A stretch of DNA of 64,000 bases from Lichenostomus cassidix (lineage: Eukaryota; Chordata; Aves; Passeriformes; Meliphagidae). The stretch is from assembly GCA_008360975.2 (NCBI GenBank), contig CM039211.1:48916077-48980076 (forward strand), written 5' to 3'. A model generated the notes under the pieces. It ran no database searches. It saw only the letters and a program-made list of their open reading frames with translations, and was not told the origin of the DNA. This document shows, piece after piece, positions 37,801 to 48,194 of this stretch. Made by a program: the position numbers and the translations under genes. Within the stretch, counting starts at the first letter, position 1; each line of letters starts with the position of its first letter.

Positions 37801-38138
37801 GGCGGCGGCAGCGCGGCGGGCGGACAGCCTACCCCGCTCCGGGCACTACTCACCTGCGCTGCCATGACGCGCTGCCGCTCGGCGATCAGGCTGCACTTGT
37901 TGCACTGGCAATCCCGCCACATGCAGAAGCGTTTGTGCCCTTTCAGTGGCGAGGAGTAGCCGTGGTTGCGGCAGCGGGCACACTTCGGCAGTCGCGGCCG
38001 CTTCTTTCCCGCTGCGGTGGCGGCCCTGTCCGCCGGGGCGGCCGCCATGGGGGCCGCCGCCTTTCCGAAGCTGCTTGCCTTGTCCCCCGGGCCCGCGACG
38101 TCCGGGGGCTTGCTGAAGGCCGGGGTGTCACTGGGCAT
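4650..38138 (-). CDS. DMRT1: DMRT1 coding region, exons 1-4 joined (3' end lies outside the window)
   Basis: Four coding blocks join as 38138-37854, 34758-34575, 14561-14278 and 4812-4650. All junctions are GT-AG and the phases agree (0, 1, 0, then open at phase 1), giving 305 complete codons plus one base. DMRT1 is a nuclear DM-domain transcription factor that drives and maintains testis fate; in birds it is Z-linked and acts by dosage. The N-terminal zinc module, the continuing recognition helix, the Ser-rich linker and the Tyr/Pro-rich male-specific region all match the vertebrate DMRT1 layout, with no frameshift or premature stop. Known orthologues are about 365-373 residues, so about 60 residues (the last exon) are missing to the left of base 1. 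KANK1 lies upstream on the same strand, which is the conserved order. DMRT3 and DMRT2 would be expected beyond the left edge. Confidence 0.96.
5322..5389. repeat. Paired (CA)n microsatellites
   Basis: A pure CA/AC run with a CGCA tail at 5322-5350 and a second CA run at 5369-5389, separated by about 18 bp of unique sequence. They lie in DMRT1 intron 3, about 500 bp upstream (in transcription order) of exon 4. Likely length-polymorphic. Confidence 0.9.
9150..9290 (+). mobile_element. MIR-like SINE relic
   Basis: CTCTGTCACCTGTGAGCTGT, then GTGATTGTGGCGAGTTATTT, then CCTGCCTCAGTTTCTGCAGT and a GGGTTGCTGCTA block follow the order of a MIR/CORE-SINE 3' half (Cys-like CTGTGTGACC, AAGTCACTTAACC, CCTCAGTTTCCCCATCTG, GGGTTGTTGTGA). 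It is diverged; MIR relics are known in amniotes including birds. Confidence 0.55.
11405..11448. repeat. Perfect inverted repeat, 19-bp arms
   Basis: TGCCTGCTGTAACCAAAGC (11405-11423) and its exact reverse complement (11430-11448) flank a 6-base spacer (TGCCCT). Lies in DMRT1 intron 3. The arms are not A/T-rich, so a chance match is unlikely. Confidence 0.9.
13660..13744. repeat. Cluster of three short palindromes
   Basis: TTAGGATAT/ATATCCTAA (13660-13679, 2-base centre); GAACCTC-tc-AGG/CCTGAGGTTC (13704-13730, with a 2-base bulge); GTTCATG/CATGAAC (13727-13744, 4-base centre). The last two overlap. They lie about 530-620 bp downstream of DMRT1 exon 3. Confidence 0.8.
14278..14561 (-). CDS. 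DMRT1: DMRT1 exon 3 (male-specific region, Tyr-rich)
   Basis: 284 nt, from TTTTCCAG|AG at 14561 to TGGCAG|GTATGA at 14278, entering at phase 1 and leaving at phase 0. It encodes 94 complete codons after the split Glu. Recognisable segments are [20 protein letters not shown], then a Tyr-rich run ([26 protein letters not shown]), then [22 protein letters not shown]. These match the conserved DMRT1-specific region C-terminal to the DM domain, which separates DMRT1 from other DMRT paralogues and is thought to contribute to transcriptional output. The polypyrimidine tract is strong. Exon 3 is about 20 kb from exon 2 and 9.5 kb from exon 4. Confidence 0.95.
16640..17437 (+). mobile_element. CR1 LINE 3' fragment (5'-truncated, internally deleted)
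   Basis: The upstream part reads as the C-terminal end of the CR1 reverse-transcriptase frame ([25 protein letters not shown]), broken by stops. It is followed by the CR1 3' region (GTCCAGAGAAGGGC, ACTGGATGCTGCACT, GGACTTGATGATCTT) and the diagnostic 3' tail of ATTCT-type repeats (ATGATTCTGATTCTGT). About 150 bp of the usual sequence appears missing at about 16800 (between TTCAACAAAGCC and GTGTGCCCAGG), by comparison with the CR1 pattern I remember. It is inactive and lies antisense to DMRT1 in intron 2. Confidence 0.9.
24871..25020 (-). mobile_element. CR1 LINE short 3' fragment
   Basis: The blocks GTCAGGTTGGAAGGGACTGC, GTGTCCAGACAGCTCTTGAA and GGAAGGGAGACTCCACAG match the CR1 3' region in reverse orientation. 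The fragment is diverged, about 150 bp, and followed by a T-rich run. Confidence 0.8.
26087..26147. repeat. Tandem duplication of a 30-bp TG/ATCTATG unit
   Basis: Two 30-bp copies (26087-26116 and 26118-26147) begin TACTGTGTGTG and end ATCTATGTATRCATGT, differing at a few positions. This is a local duplication within a TG-rich run in DMRT1 intron 2. Confidence 0.8.
28724..29190 (-). mobile_element. Ancient CR1 LINE 3' fragment
   Basis: A strongly diverged CR1 relic: AATCATAGAGGAG at the start, AGTTTCAAGCCGTTGCTCCT, CAAATATTTATAGACTGTTT, CTTAGTCTCCTTTTCTACAA and ATGCTCAGAACTCCTCTA are recognisable blocks of the old CR1 lineages shared with turtles and crocodilians. The tail lies at the left end, so the element is on the minus strand. 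The family call rests on remembered consensus. Confidence 0.7.
29658..29679. repeat. (GAT)n microsatellite
   Basis: Short run of GAT/ATG trinucleotides (GATAATGATGATGATGATGA) in DMRT1 intron 2. Confidence 0.8.
30291..30490 (-). mobile_element. CR1 LINE 3' fragment, diverged
   Basis: AGATTCACAGAACAGTTTAG, TTTGGAAAGGACCTTTGGAG and GGATAACCTGTTTCAACCCC follow the CR1 3' pattern (tail, GGAAGGGACC block, CTGTTCCAG block) on the minus strand, with many substitutions. Confidence 0.75.
32988..33000 (+). promoter_or_regulatory. Candidate DMRT1-type binding motif in intron 2
   Basis: GAAACAATGTATT contains the ACAATGT core (reverse ACATTGT) and flanks close to the DMRT1 consensus known from in vitro selection. 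A weaker match lies at about 45291-45304 (GGAAACATTGTATG). Motif occurrence alone is weak evidence. Confidence 0.3.
34575..34758 (-). CDS. DMRT1: DMRT1 exon 2 (end of DM recognition helix, Ser-rich linker)
   Basis: 184 nt, starting after CCCAG at codon GTT (phase 0) and ending TCA G|GTAAAG (phase 1). It begins [16 protein letters not shown], the C-terminal tail of the DM domain that contacts DNA as a helix and is almost invariant in DMRT1. Then come a Pro-rich segment ([15 protein letters not shown]) and a Ser/Thr-rich linker that varies between species. The split codon with exon 3 gives Glu, so the join reads TPS-E-GRM, the same join as in mammals. The frame runs on past the donor for 26 codons to 34489 before a stop, so an intron-retaining transcript would lose the transactivation region. 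Splice sites and homology leave little doubt. Confidence 0.95.
34881..35282 (-). mobile_element. CR1 LINE 3' fragment
   Basis: Starts on the plus strand as ATCATAGAATCATTAAGACT, the reverse complement of the CR1 3' tail. It continues through typical blocks: GATGGTTTTTCCAGCACATC, TTCCTGATGCCAACCTGAAC, TCTTGTCCTGTCACTGGCTG and TTTTCTCCAGGCTAAACAAC. It is 5'-truncated, with no frame left, and sits about 120 bp upstream of DMRT1 exon 2 in intron 1. Confidence 0.9.
36231..36254. repeat. Inverted repeat, 10-bp arms
   Basis: TAATACTAAT (36231-36240) and ATTAGTATTA (36245-36254) with spacer AGAA, in DMRT1 intron 1. Confidence 0.85.
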
Positions 38139-38720
38139 CGCAGCGGGCGGGGGGCAGCCGGGCGAGCGGTCGGCGCGGTCCCGTCCCGTCCCGCCACCCC
38201 GCGCGTTTTGGCGGGCAGAACCCGGCGAGCGTTGCCCCTCCTGCCGCGCCTCCCCCACCCCTGGCTCCGGGGGGTCCGTGCGACCGCGAAAGCCTTGCTA
38301 CCCCGAGGGAGCGGCTGCCCTTTCCTCCGCGCTCCTCCCTCCCCCACCAGGCCGGCCTGCGGCGGTAAAGGCGGGCCGCGTCCAGGCGGGTCCCGTCGGA
38401 TGCACGGCGGGACGGGGGTGGGGGCTGGCCCGGCCCGAAGCCCGGCCGCGTGGCGGAGGTGCCGTGGGGCTCGGCTCGGTGGCGCTGCCCGAAGGTACCG
38501 CACACAGGACGCCCAGAACCCCGTTCGGGGACGGCTCCGCGGCCGCCCTGCGGCCTCTCCCACCCTCCCTGCCGGGCAGCGGCCAGCGCAGGCCGTGTCC
38601 GCGGTGGGGATGCCCGACGAGGTCTGAGACAGCAAGGCGGAATCGATGCGGAGAGGCCATTTTTAAGCCCAGTGGTCCTCTGGTTGGGCAGGTCTGGTTT
38701 GGGCAGGCGACCAACATGGC
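37440..38720 (-). promoter_or_regulatory. CpG island covering DMRT1 promoter, 5' UTR and exon 1
   Basis: Base composition changes abruptly to very high G+C with dense CpG from about 37690 to 38640. A smaller CpG-rich block lies at 37440-37590, separated by an A-rich gap at 37615-37680. The DMRT1 start codon (38138) is inside it, so transcription probably starts between about 38140 and 38700. GC-box-like sequence lies at about 38147-38157, and a YY1-like motif (GGCCATGTTG on the minus strand) at about 38711-38720. I see no well-placed TATA box for the minus strand, which fits a CpG-type promoter. The exact start site cannot be read from sequence. Long open frames on both strands here are a by-product of high G+C. 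Confidence 0.8.
37854..38138 (-). CDS. DMRT1: DMRT1 exon 1 (start codon and DM-domain zinc module)
   Basis: This exon encodes 95 residues and ends in phase 0 at CAG|GTGAGT. The chosen ATG (38136-38138) has a G at -3 and begins [10 protein letters not shown], matching the family start; the open frame upstream, out to about 38258, contains no other ATG. A basic stretch KKRPRLPK (residues 45-52) opens the DM domain. The intertwined zinc ligands are all present: C53, C56, H68, C72 for site I and H59, C77, C79, C82 for site II. Residues 1-44 are Ala/Pro-rich and probably disordered. Residue 80 is Asn and residue 47 is Arg, where I recall Lys and Ser in human and chicken. If intron 1 is not removed, the frame stays open to 37728 for about 41 more codons. 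The exon sits inside a CpG island. Confidence 0.96.
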
Positions 38721-41700
38721 CTGGCCCAGTGCGACGCCCAAAGAAAACACCCAACTTGCTGCGCCTCAGCTGCTTTTTACCGTGAGGCTCCTGGCTTCTC
38801 GCTGGAGTGCATCCCCCCTTTACAGGTTTTCTCACACTCGCATCCCGCCATGTGTATAAAGACACCTTGATCGATATCTGTGTGGGCAGGTGATTCCAGG
38901 AGGTCTAGGGGCAAGTGAGAGCGCGGTGATAACTCGGTAGCCATCGCTTCTGGAGCTGGTGTGGGTGGCAGAGCAGCTGAACTCTGCAGGGCAAGACAAG
39001 CGAAGATGCTTTTATTTTTACATAGGCCGCCCTTACAACTTGGCACTATGTGATTTATAAATGCATGCAGCTCTACAGATATTATTTACAGTATTAATAT
39101 TTCCTCTGTTACACCTTTAAATCTTTCTGGGCTCAACTTTAGATGACGCTATCTTCATGCTGAAATGAAACTATTAAATTACATCTCAATCTAAGATGAA
39201 TGACAACTGTCAAATGAGTGACTCAACAGAGATGAAGCAGAAAGCACCTGAGATTATGTGAGGCTGATTTATAAAGATTGCATAAAGATTTCTATAACCC
39301 CAGTGTCATGACTCAGCATATCAGATGGCAATAAGTTACAGTAGGTAGAAATTTATTTCTGCTAGAAGAAGCCAAGGAAGGCATCTCTTTCTTTGTGATC
39401 AGCTAACTCCAAGCTAATTCTGCTCAGACTGAGCCTCTGTGCTGGAAACAGTGAGTGCCTATCTCAGCCTGAAGAAAGCCCCAGATCCTTGCTTGATGCT
39501 TTGCATTAGCTTTTAATAAATGACATTTAAATAACTTTTTCCTTCATAGTACAACATTGGAGACATTTATGGTGCTTTCCATCCTCCAGAGAGACCTCAT
39601 TCAAACATTCCTGTTAAGCCCCAGTTGCAACCAGTCAGGCTGTAAGTGAAGGCCCAGCACAAACTGTGTGGACTTGGTTGTGACCATCATTCAACTCACA
39701 GAAACTGAAACTTTCTCCTTGTGTAACTCTGCTGGGATTGACATTTGTGATGTCAGTAACTGCACATTTTCCCACAAGACAGAAGAAGATGAACACAATG
39801 TTTAGAGGAACAAAATTAGGATGTGCCTTTACACATAGTGGTGCGTATCACTAATATTTAAGGAGATGAACAGTGCAGGCATATTTAGCTTCATATATCA
39901 AAACTTAAAATTCCCACCAGAATGAAATAATTTGAGATCTCAACTCATATTGGCATTGATCCGTTTTCAAAAATTGTTTAGGAGCAAGCCTTGAAAGTGA
40001 ATATCTAGTTTGTTAAGTTCAGTGCATGGTGGAGCACACACGCAGTAATATTTTCAGGTGCTCCCCTGCAAAGTGGCTTAAAGTCAATTGAAAATGCAAA
40101 TTAAAAAGTAGATGAAAGGAGGCTGAATCAAAGTAACAATGAAGGTAAAATAAAACCCAACAAACTCAGATAGGAGAAGAAAAGGCACATCAGAAATGAC
40201 AGCAGTGGTGGAAAAAGAGAAAAGAGAAGGACAGTGTATAAAGTAGGCAAAGACAGAGGAAAAATAATAGTCACCAGGTGCTTATATATGACTTTTCACT
40301 AGAAACTAAGTTGGACAGCTATCCTCAGAGATGAATTACAGGATGCAAAAAATGCAACAGGTCCAAGAAGAACATTCATTCATCACTCTTTCATGTAACT
40401 AGTATTTTGTACTCCTGCTTTTTAGACTAACTGCACAGATCTTTATTATCCACAGTGTTGCAGAACCTACTGTACAGACCAAAATATTAATGTTGTAAGT
40501 ACCTATCTTGTATTTTGTGTTCTGGATGAATATCACCAAAATATGTAGATGTCTGATGAATACAAATACATGATTGATCATTTAATAATGGATTACTTTA
40601 GTTTTGCTAGCTCAAATCACACTTTGAGTATGCACTTAGAGTGCAGTGTTTTTCTCAAAAATTTTTATGGGTATTTGGTGAGGTTGACAACACATTGCAG
40701 GATTTGTCATCTGTGGAGTCATGAAGTAATAGGAGATGGTCATAAACTGCCATTAGTGCTAAGCCGAATCACAATAACCTCACTGCAAGTCTTCAGGAAA
40801 TTTAGTCATTCATTTAGTGTGTGTCTGGGCATCTCTGCTTTGGTCTGTCCAGTGATGATGTCAGTGATTTAAGATTACTGCAGTTTGCCATCACCTTTGC
40901 AAATAACTGTAATTAATGTTTCTGATTAAAAAAAAATCAAAAGGCATTTTTATTTTGTCTTTTTTTTTGTCTTTATAGATATCTGATAATTGTCCTTTAG
41001 CTTTAACTTTTTCTTTAAAGTACAAAATGTCATCTGTTAGTGATGATCCATCCTTTGCTGATGCATGCCTTTGGCTGATCCCTTGAACCTTGCAAAAATA
41101 TTTTATTTGCTAACAAGATTATTGTTTTGAGGGACAGATGTGAGCAAGCCATGATCCCACCACCACATTGGTATGACTGAGCAATCCAATAGAGAGATCA
41201 CAAATTAGAAAGGGTTTAATTCTAACACTGTTGCCTGGAAAGTGAGGACCTTGAGTTTCACAGAAGTCAGTGGGGTTGAGTGCATTTCATTTTAGAGATC
41301 TGCTAGACCTGATTCTGTTTAATTTTTTGTTTAATTTCTTTTTTTTCTGTCAGTGGGTCAAATCAGAGGGTTTTTGAGATATTTTTCACCCTGACAGATC
41401 ATTTAATAGACTGTATCCCTAGGGCTGGTTGTGGATTCCCAAAAGAGCCTTAGCTGCAGGAGTGGTGAGGGATAAAAGATAAAGTATGCACACTGCCAGT
41501 CTGCATTGTTTGAAAACATTGACGTGTCCATAAGCATTCTGGACATTTTGAACAAAATATCAAAGACAGCCAGAGGGAGTCAAGCAAAGGAGGGAAACCA
41601 TGCCAGCACATTCCCTGAGGCACTGATAGGAGCTGGGAAGCTCCTCAGTGTTGAACTTTAGTGCTTGCCTGCAGCTTTGGATGTCTTGGCTGCCCTAGAG

Positions 41701-44700
41701 CCATTAGCTTAGCAGAATAAACAGGTGTAGAGCTACTCTCATCTCTACTCCTCCAGCTATGTCAGTTCACACATCCGTTTACTCATGTGAATCATTGGCT
41801 AGGTTTCGGCTCGTTTACTTGTGCAAGTAGTCTCCCATGCAGATGTATTTGCTGGAGTGACAGACATCATCACGACTACTAAAATGCTTGAAAAGATACT
41901 TCAGGAAAAATCCAGTAGGTGGCATAAATAAACCATGCATTTTAATTTTTTTTTTTACTTTCATTTGTACACTTGTGCAGTTCTCTTTCATCCATTCCTT
42001 ATTTTAATCCTCCTTTAACTTAGAGGAAAGTTTTGTCATTTGGCTCTTAAAACACAATCCCCTGGGCAAAGTTTTGTATTCCAAGCAGAGGATTTTCTCT
42101 ATTACTTTTGGCAACTTACGGGGTTTTGGGTTGTTTTTTCCCCTACCACTATATTTATGATTCTAACAGTTTCTGTTCTCAGGTTATATGTCTGGGACTG
42201 TCGGTACCACAGCAAAAGGAAAGGGTTTCTTATGGGGCATATAGCTGAACCCAGACCTTGCCTTGAAATACTCAGTATTTACAGGATTTTAAAATCAGCC
42301 TTACAGCTGCTCTCTCAGACACTTCTCTGTGATGATACATAGAGTGTTTGCCCCAGTTGCATTACTCCAGCTCAGTCAAATCTGCTAAACCACTGATGGC
42401 TTTTGCTAAAAGTCAATTTAGTCAAGATGAATCTTTCATTCAGACTTAAGATTTCAAGTGATTCAGTCTTCTTTGCTCCAAAAATGTTTCTATGGCATGG
42501 GCATTTACAGATAAGGAATTTCAGTGTGCTACTTGGCTCTCCTCTCAAATTCCTTTTTCGCTTGTTGCTTTTTTTTTTCCCCCTCTGGTGCCCAGGGCTT
42601 CACTCTCATGAAGTGAACAAGTAAAGCAATTTATAGTGCTGCCACCATTTGGCTATTTGCTGTTTTTCCTCTGTGAGAGTAAGGAGAGTCCTTGGGATGG
42701 GGGTCCACAGCTTCCCAACAGTGAGCTCAGGGCTACCTTTCTGCATCAGGCTGAAAAGCTGCTGTGCCTGTCTCTGCTTACAAAGACCACTCGTTGTTAG
42801 CAAGGTGGGACAAATTGTGTACACTCTTCAGCACCCTCAGTTCATGTTCTTTTCTCTTGGTACAAGTCTATATGCACTGGAAAGATAAGGTGACAGGGGA
42901 CCCTTCTCCAAAGGGTGCAAGAAAAAATGTTGGCAGGGGGCAGAAAACAGCATCATATGTGTCTCAAGTTGGAGAACAGGCGTGCCATAGCAGGTGACAC
43001 ACTTTAATGGCCCCTGAGGCCGCGAGTTTATTCACACTCTGCTTATTGATATTCTCCCAACATGTGGAAAGAGAGCCTTCACATCAATAACTTCAGATGA
43101 GCCACAACTAAGAAAAGCCACCAGTGATGGGTGCCTAAGCAGACATGTTTGTTTGCAAGATACACACTACTCAGAATCTCGAGTTCAATGGTCCAAATGT
43201 CAGGGTTATGGTAAAAATTATTTACATAAAATCAAGAAAAGCTTGCATGTTACATCAAATGGCTCTTCCCCTTCACAGCTGTGAGCCCAGCCAATGAGGT
43301 GGGCCCACACTGCTCAATAAAAACAGGATTCACTGGAGATAAAATTCGCTTTGTTACATTTTGCCAGATATAATACAAAACCAAAGCAGTTTTCAAGTTC
43401 AGTGAAGCAAATACAATGGAGATATTTTAAAAATGCATATGCTTTTCATGTTTTCACTCTGACTAGTTTTATTAATAACACACATAAAGAAGAGGAAAAA
43501 AAAGCTACCATTTTTTCACTAACACCTACATTCTTTGTTTCCCCATTTGTTCATGCAAATTGCAATAATTTCATTGCAAATGTAAAGGCTGAAGAAAACA
43601 CAATGTCAGCTCCTTGGAAATTTCAATCATTGTTAATAATTGACTTGGATAGCTATTTGAAAGCATTATTAAGTCCAACATATAAAATAGAAGTTAAAAA
43701 GCGAGTGTGGAGAAAACCACTGAATTGCTCCTTCTCAGTCAGTATTCATTGTTCATTTTAGGCACACTTGAAAATTAATTGGATCCAGTGACTTAGAACA
43801 TTGAAGACTCTTGCATGACTCATTAAGCTGACATTTCTAACATTCCTAATTCACACAGTAAGAATGATAGCGTCGCATAAGCCATCTATACATTTGAGCT
43901 CCTTCATCAGGGTAGGACTACTGAGGAGAATGCCCTTAGTTTTGAATATCATCATCAATTCAGCTCTAAGACATCTGTAATGGAGCTGAGTTTGATAGAC
44001 TGCCAGAATATGAAAAACTAAGCTCCAGCCTCTTAAAAATAAGCAACACAATTAATTGCTAATTTTTTATTTATGGCCTTTAATGTTTTAATGGATACAG
44101 TTAAATTTCTACTTCGCTGAGCAAACCAATTGGTATTCAAAGGAAGAAATAGATCATTTCAAATTATAAAGCACTTGCTTTATTATCTATATCTTCTTTA
44201 AATGGTGCAAGTTTTTACTATTTTGCACTCTTGATCTTCAGAAATTTAAAACTGCTGAAACTCCATGATTCTGAAGGATAGTTACAGCTGAGGTGATGGA
44301 AGGGGTGTGTTTTCCTATGTCAATTTACTATTCATCCAGTTTTTTAATTTGTGTGTTATTATTTGTTGTGCCTAATTCTGATGCTCAATAGAAGCGAATT
44401 TATTGTTACAATATCTCCTTCTGAATTTATTTTCTTCTTTTTTCCTTAAGATTAAATAAATATATTTTTCACATAATATACTGCTCTCAGGGGAGCATTC
44501 CATTAGACTTCCCCTTAAAATCAGTGAGTCTAGCACACATGCTTCAGAGCAAAGTGTTATGTTGCTCTTTCCCCATTTCTTCCTGTTTCCTGAGAGAAAC
44601 CTTGCAGATCCACTGAGTGGGGAATTGCCTCCAGACACAGCTGAGCTCTTCCAAATATTTTAATCAAAGTCAAATGACTGTTACTTAATCAGCCGTGCTG

Positions 44701-47084
44701 TGAAGTGACTTGATGTGAGCTGCTGACCTTTCACATCTAGCATGGGAAAGAGGCTTTCTTCTTTGCTGTCAGCTGGCCTCTCTTCCCCTGCAGCCTCTCC
44801 TATTCTAGCCTGCCTGCCCCAGAGCCCCCAGCGCAACTGTGCAGTTCAGAGGTGACCTTCTGCCCCAAATGCTACCGACAGTGCATTGGGTCTTCCCATC
44901 TTCAAGGGTTTGCATATTCATCCTACCTGCATGCTAGGAATCCAGTTCAGAGAAAGGACCTGGGAGATCCAGGTCCCAGAAAACCTGTGCCTGTCAAGTA
45001 AAGATATTCTTAGTGCTACCAAGATACAGATAATCGGAGCACTTAGTTGGCTTCCTTAGGCAACAGTTTTCTTCTTTCACTTGTGTGTTGGTCAGCAGTG
45101 TTGGGATTGATGATCTCTGTACATCATAGATGCACATTTGCTAATTGAGACTAATTGCGTTCCTCTAATACTGTTGGTGAGAAGCTGGTAAGGAAGATGA
45201 CACCCTGTTACAAATTATTTAAACTGCCAAGCTATTAGTTTTAATTAGTCTGGCTTTTGTCTAGACACTGAGATGCCTTGAAAGGTGATGGAAACATTGT
45301 ATGAAAACTAATTAGTTAGACACTTTAATTTTCTGTCTTTCATATGCAAACAGTGCCATTTGTAGATGCAAGAATAAAGATGTTCTGAGCCCAGCTCAGC
45401 CATCCCAGCTAAGTGTATGAAAATATCCACACTGTCTGAGTAAAATCTTTTAAAATGTCCTCAGAGTTTGAAATTGTAACAGATAGCACATGAGGAGGTT
45501 GAGAACAAAGAGTATCTTCTCTGCATGTTTTCTTAAGTCATTATTTTCTCTTACCTGTTTTCAAGAAACCGAGGCATGGAGATTGCCTTTTCACTGGAAG
45601 GCAGCTTCTGTGAATCCACAATAATGATGTCTAAGAAGATTGTTCAGTGGACATCTGAGGTAAGTAGGGTACATTTCTATTATTGCCTGGGTCTCTATTA
45701 TAAACATAAATCCTCTCTGCAGGATTCGCTGTGTTTTACTGTCTGATACATACCTTAAAAACCTGCCTGGATATTCACTTTGCTTTATGGCCCATCAGCT
45801 TGCTGATATTCTGGCCCTCTGGGTGAAGAACACATGCCATAACCGACTTGGGGTAGCTGTTTATTCTTATGTGCTCCAGTGAGATTCCTCCTATCATTTT
45901 TTTCAAAACAAACTTTAGGAATAAAGTGAAAATTACACGTACAGACACACATATACACATTTAAATTTTTTTTTTCAAAAAAAATACTCGCTTGGTTACA
46001 ATCATGATATTGTTAAAGTAGGAGCTGTTACCAAGTGTGGCAATGTTATTGACAAAGAATATCTTGCACTTACCTTGTATTCCTATTCAGAAAGATATCT
46101 AAAATAATTATTATCAGTATTAACTTCTAGGGGGTACTGATTACTACCTAAGATGGTCAAAATAATTGATGCCCCAGAACAAGTCATATGAGATTGCACT
46201 GTTATCATACTTCAGAAGTGGACCAGTGATGGTGATGGTGGTAAAGGGAGACAATGGAACGATGGAATTCAGGAGTGCACTCAAAGTTCTGGTTCATACA
46301 ACCCTTCTTCTAACAGGGAACAGAAGGAGTGATTTCTTCACACTTAGTTGTATTTTGATGCAATTGAAGTGGTAGGAAAGACAACCTCATTATGATGAGA
46401 GACTTATTTGTTTACTTGCAATCAGCAATGCTAGAGAGAAGTATAGGAGGTAGGGATAGAAGAGCTGCACATTTTCCTTCCAATTCTTGGGTCATGCTTT
46501 CCCAAGGCTTCATTTAAATCAAGGCTAAGTTTCCACATCCAGTCTTCTCTCCACCTTTGCCCCACCAGTGCCTCAAGAAGAGACATGGCAGTTCAGGATG
46601 ACAATCTAGGCAATTCTTGTGGTGTTGTTTGTGCTTTTTGTTTACTTTTAAAATCAACACACTCAGCTCTGCTCAGCCACAGAAGAGGATCAGGTTTGCT
46701 GTCTGTGGCAGGCAATCAGCTACTTCAGGTACTTTCAGGCAGTCTATATTACATTTCAGGATCAATTGATTGGAACAGCTTAAGTATTTATATGTTGGAG
46801 AAGCATGTCCAACTCATCTTGTTTTCATGTTTCTGCCATGTTGCATGCCAGCAACAGACTATCGGAACCCCTGTTCTGGTCCATGGTAGAGGAAAATCTG
46901 TTTTTCAGGTTTTTCCTGCCTTTGAAGAACGTTTTCTCTTGCAGGCTTGAGGAGAATAATACACAAACTTTCCTGCAGTTGGAAAAGGGTTTCAGACATC
47001 ATCTTTGCTGATGTAAGTTAGGGCAAATGTCCCTTTTGATCTGCTTACTGCTGAGGGGCAGGGACAGGGGTTTGTTTGTGTTTG

Positions 47085-47110
47085 TTCACACAAACACTTG
47101 TTTGTGTGAA
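47085..47110. repeat. Inverted repeat, 12-bp arms
   Basis: TTCACACAAACA (47085-47096) and TGTTTGTGTGAA (47099-47110) with a 2-base centre, inside a TTTG-rich stretch of the intergenic region. Confidence 0.85.
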
Positions 47111-47694
47111 ACATGTCTCCTGCACCAGATTCAAGGGCAGATGATTTTGTTAGCATCCTCAAGAAAATCATCCTGTAATTTGAAGAGAACTTGAATTTCT
47201 AGAGCAGAGTTAGCTCTCAGAGTCTGGGTAGCCATCCTAATACTTCTTGTTCTTGAGTAGACTAGTTCCTTACAGGTGAAAGAGTGCCACCCCCAGAGGT
47301 TTCTCAAAAGGTAAAGCCAGGCTCCTGAACTTCTTCCATGTTGACTTGGAAGAAGAGCTGTAGAGGTCTTGCAGTTTAGCAAGGGTTACATGGCAAAGTT
47401 GAAGCTTACATTTCTGTTAGCAGTTGTTCTACAAGGCTTGTCCCTTCTTCCAAAGGCAATTCTGGGCTGCAGGGCACAGCATTTTTCCATCTCCTGTCAT
47501 CAGATCTTAGGAGAATACTGCATGGTCTCTTTGCAGTATTTGGGTAGAAAGCAGTGAGCTACTAATTCAATGTTAAGTTGGAGAAAATAGTTGAGACCAA
47601 GATTTGCATATGTCAGCTCATACATGCATCCCCGATATGACAGTTGAAAGGGAATTATTAAAGCAGGAGAATAAATGAAATAATACCAGAACAC

Positions 47695-47795
47695 TAAAAT
47701 AAACAAACAAAACCCCAACCCAACCAATCAAAAAACATCAACCCAACCCCAAAAACAAGCACACAAACAAAAACCCAAACCCCAACAAACCCCCT
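47695..47795. repeat. A/C-rich low-complexity block
   Basis: About 100 bp of AAACAAACAAAACCCC-type sequence on the plus strand, similar in style to the block at 778-1050 but with more C runs. Confidence 0.8.
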
Positions 47796-48194
47796 TAACT
47801 AACTGCTTTGTCAGAGAATCTGGTTGTCGCTATCTGCATGCCTGCAGCAGTGTTGGATTTATCCTGTCTGTAGAGGTCTCCCCACTCCACAGAGAAGTTG
47901 TGGGGGAGGCTGAGGCAGATGAGGGAGGGGGAACAGTATCTGCTAGGTTGCAGCTGGACTCTCCATCACATCTACAGGGCACAGCAGGAAGGCACTGGAT
48001 GATTTTTTTCACCCAGCAATTACAAAGGAGGCATTTACAGTCATATCTGTAGCATGTTTTCAGAAACTCACACACATACCCATTTTCATAGTAATATGTG
48101 TCTTCTTTGTTTTCAATTCTTTACCATATTCTGACCAAATATGAGTTGAGGCAGTGACCATGTGAGACACAGATGGAAACAAACTCAATATTCA

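Larger units (their letters stand above)
34759..37853 (-). other. DMRT1: DMRT1 intron 1
   Basis: About 3.1 kb. It holds a 3' CR1 fragment (34881-35282), a 10-bp-arm hairpin at 36231-36254, the intronic part of the CpG island, and a stop-free 201-codon frame on the sense strand (36415-37020). Scattered CpGs at 36830-37200 form a shoulder of the island and could be a regulatory segment. No further exon with good splice sites was recognised. Confidence 0.9.

Noticed and set aside
38139..38258. Forty-residue N-terminal extension of DMRT1
   Set aside because: The frame is open, but the first codon offered is GTG and no in-frame ATG lies upstream of 38138. The MPSD start fits the family.
37935..38865. 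Several 110-297-codon frames on both strands around DMRT1 exon 1
   Set aside because: They are products of very high G+C (few stop codons) in the CpG island. Only the DM-domain frame has homology and splice sites.
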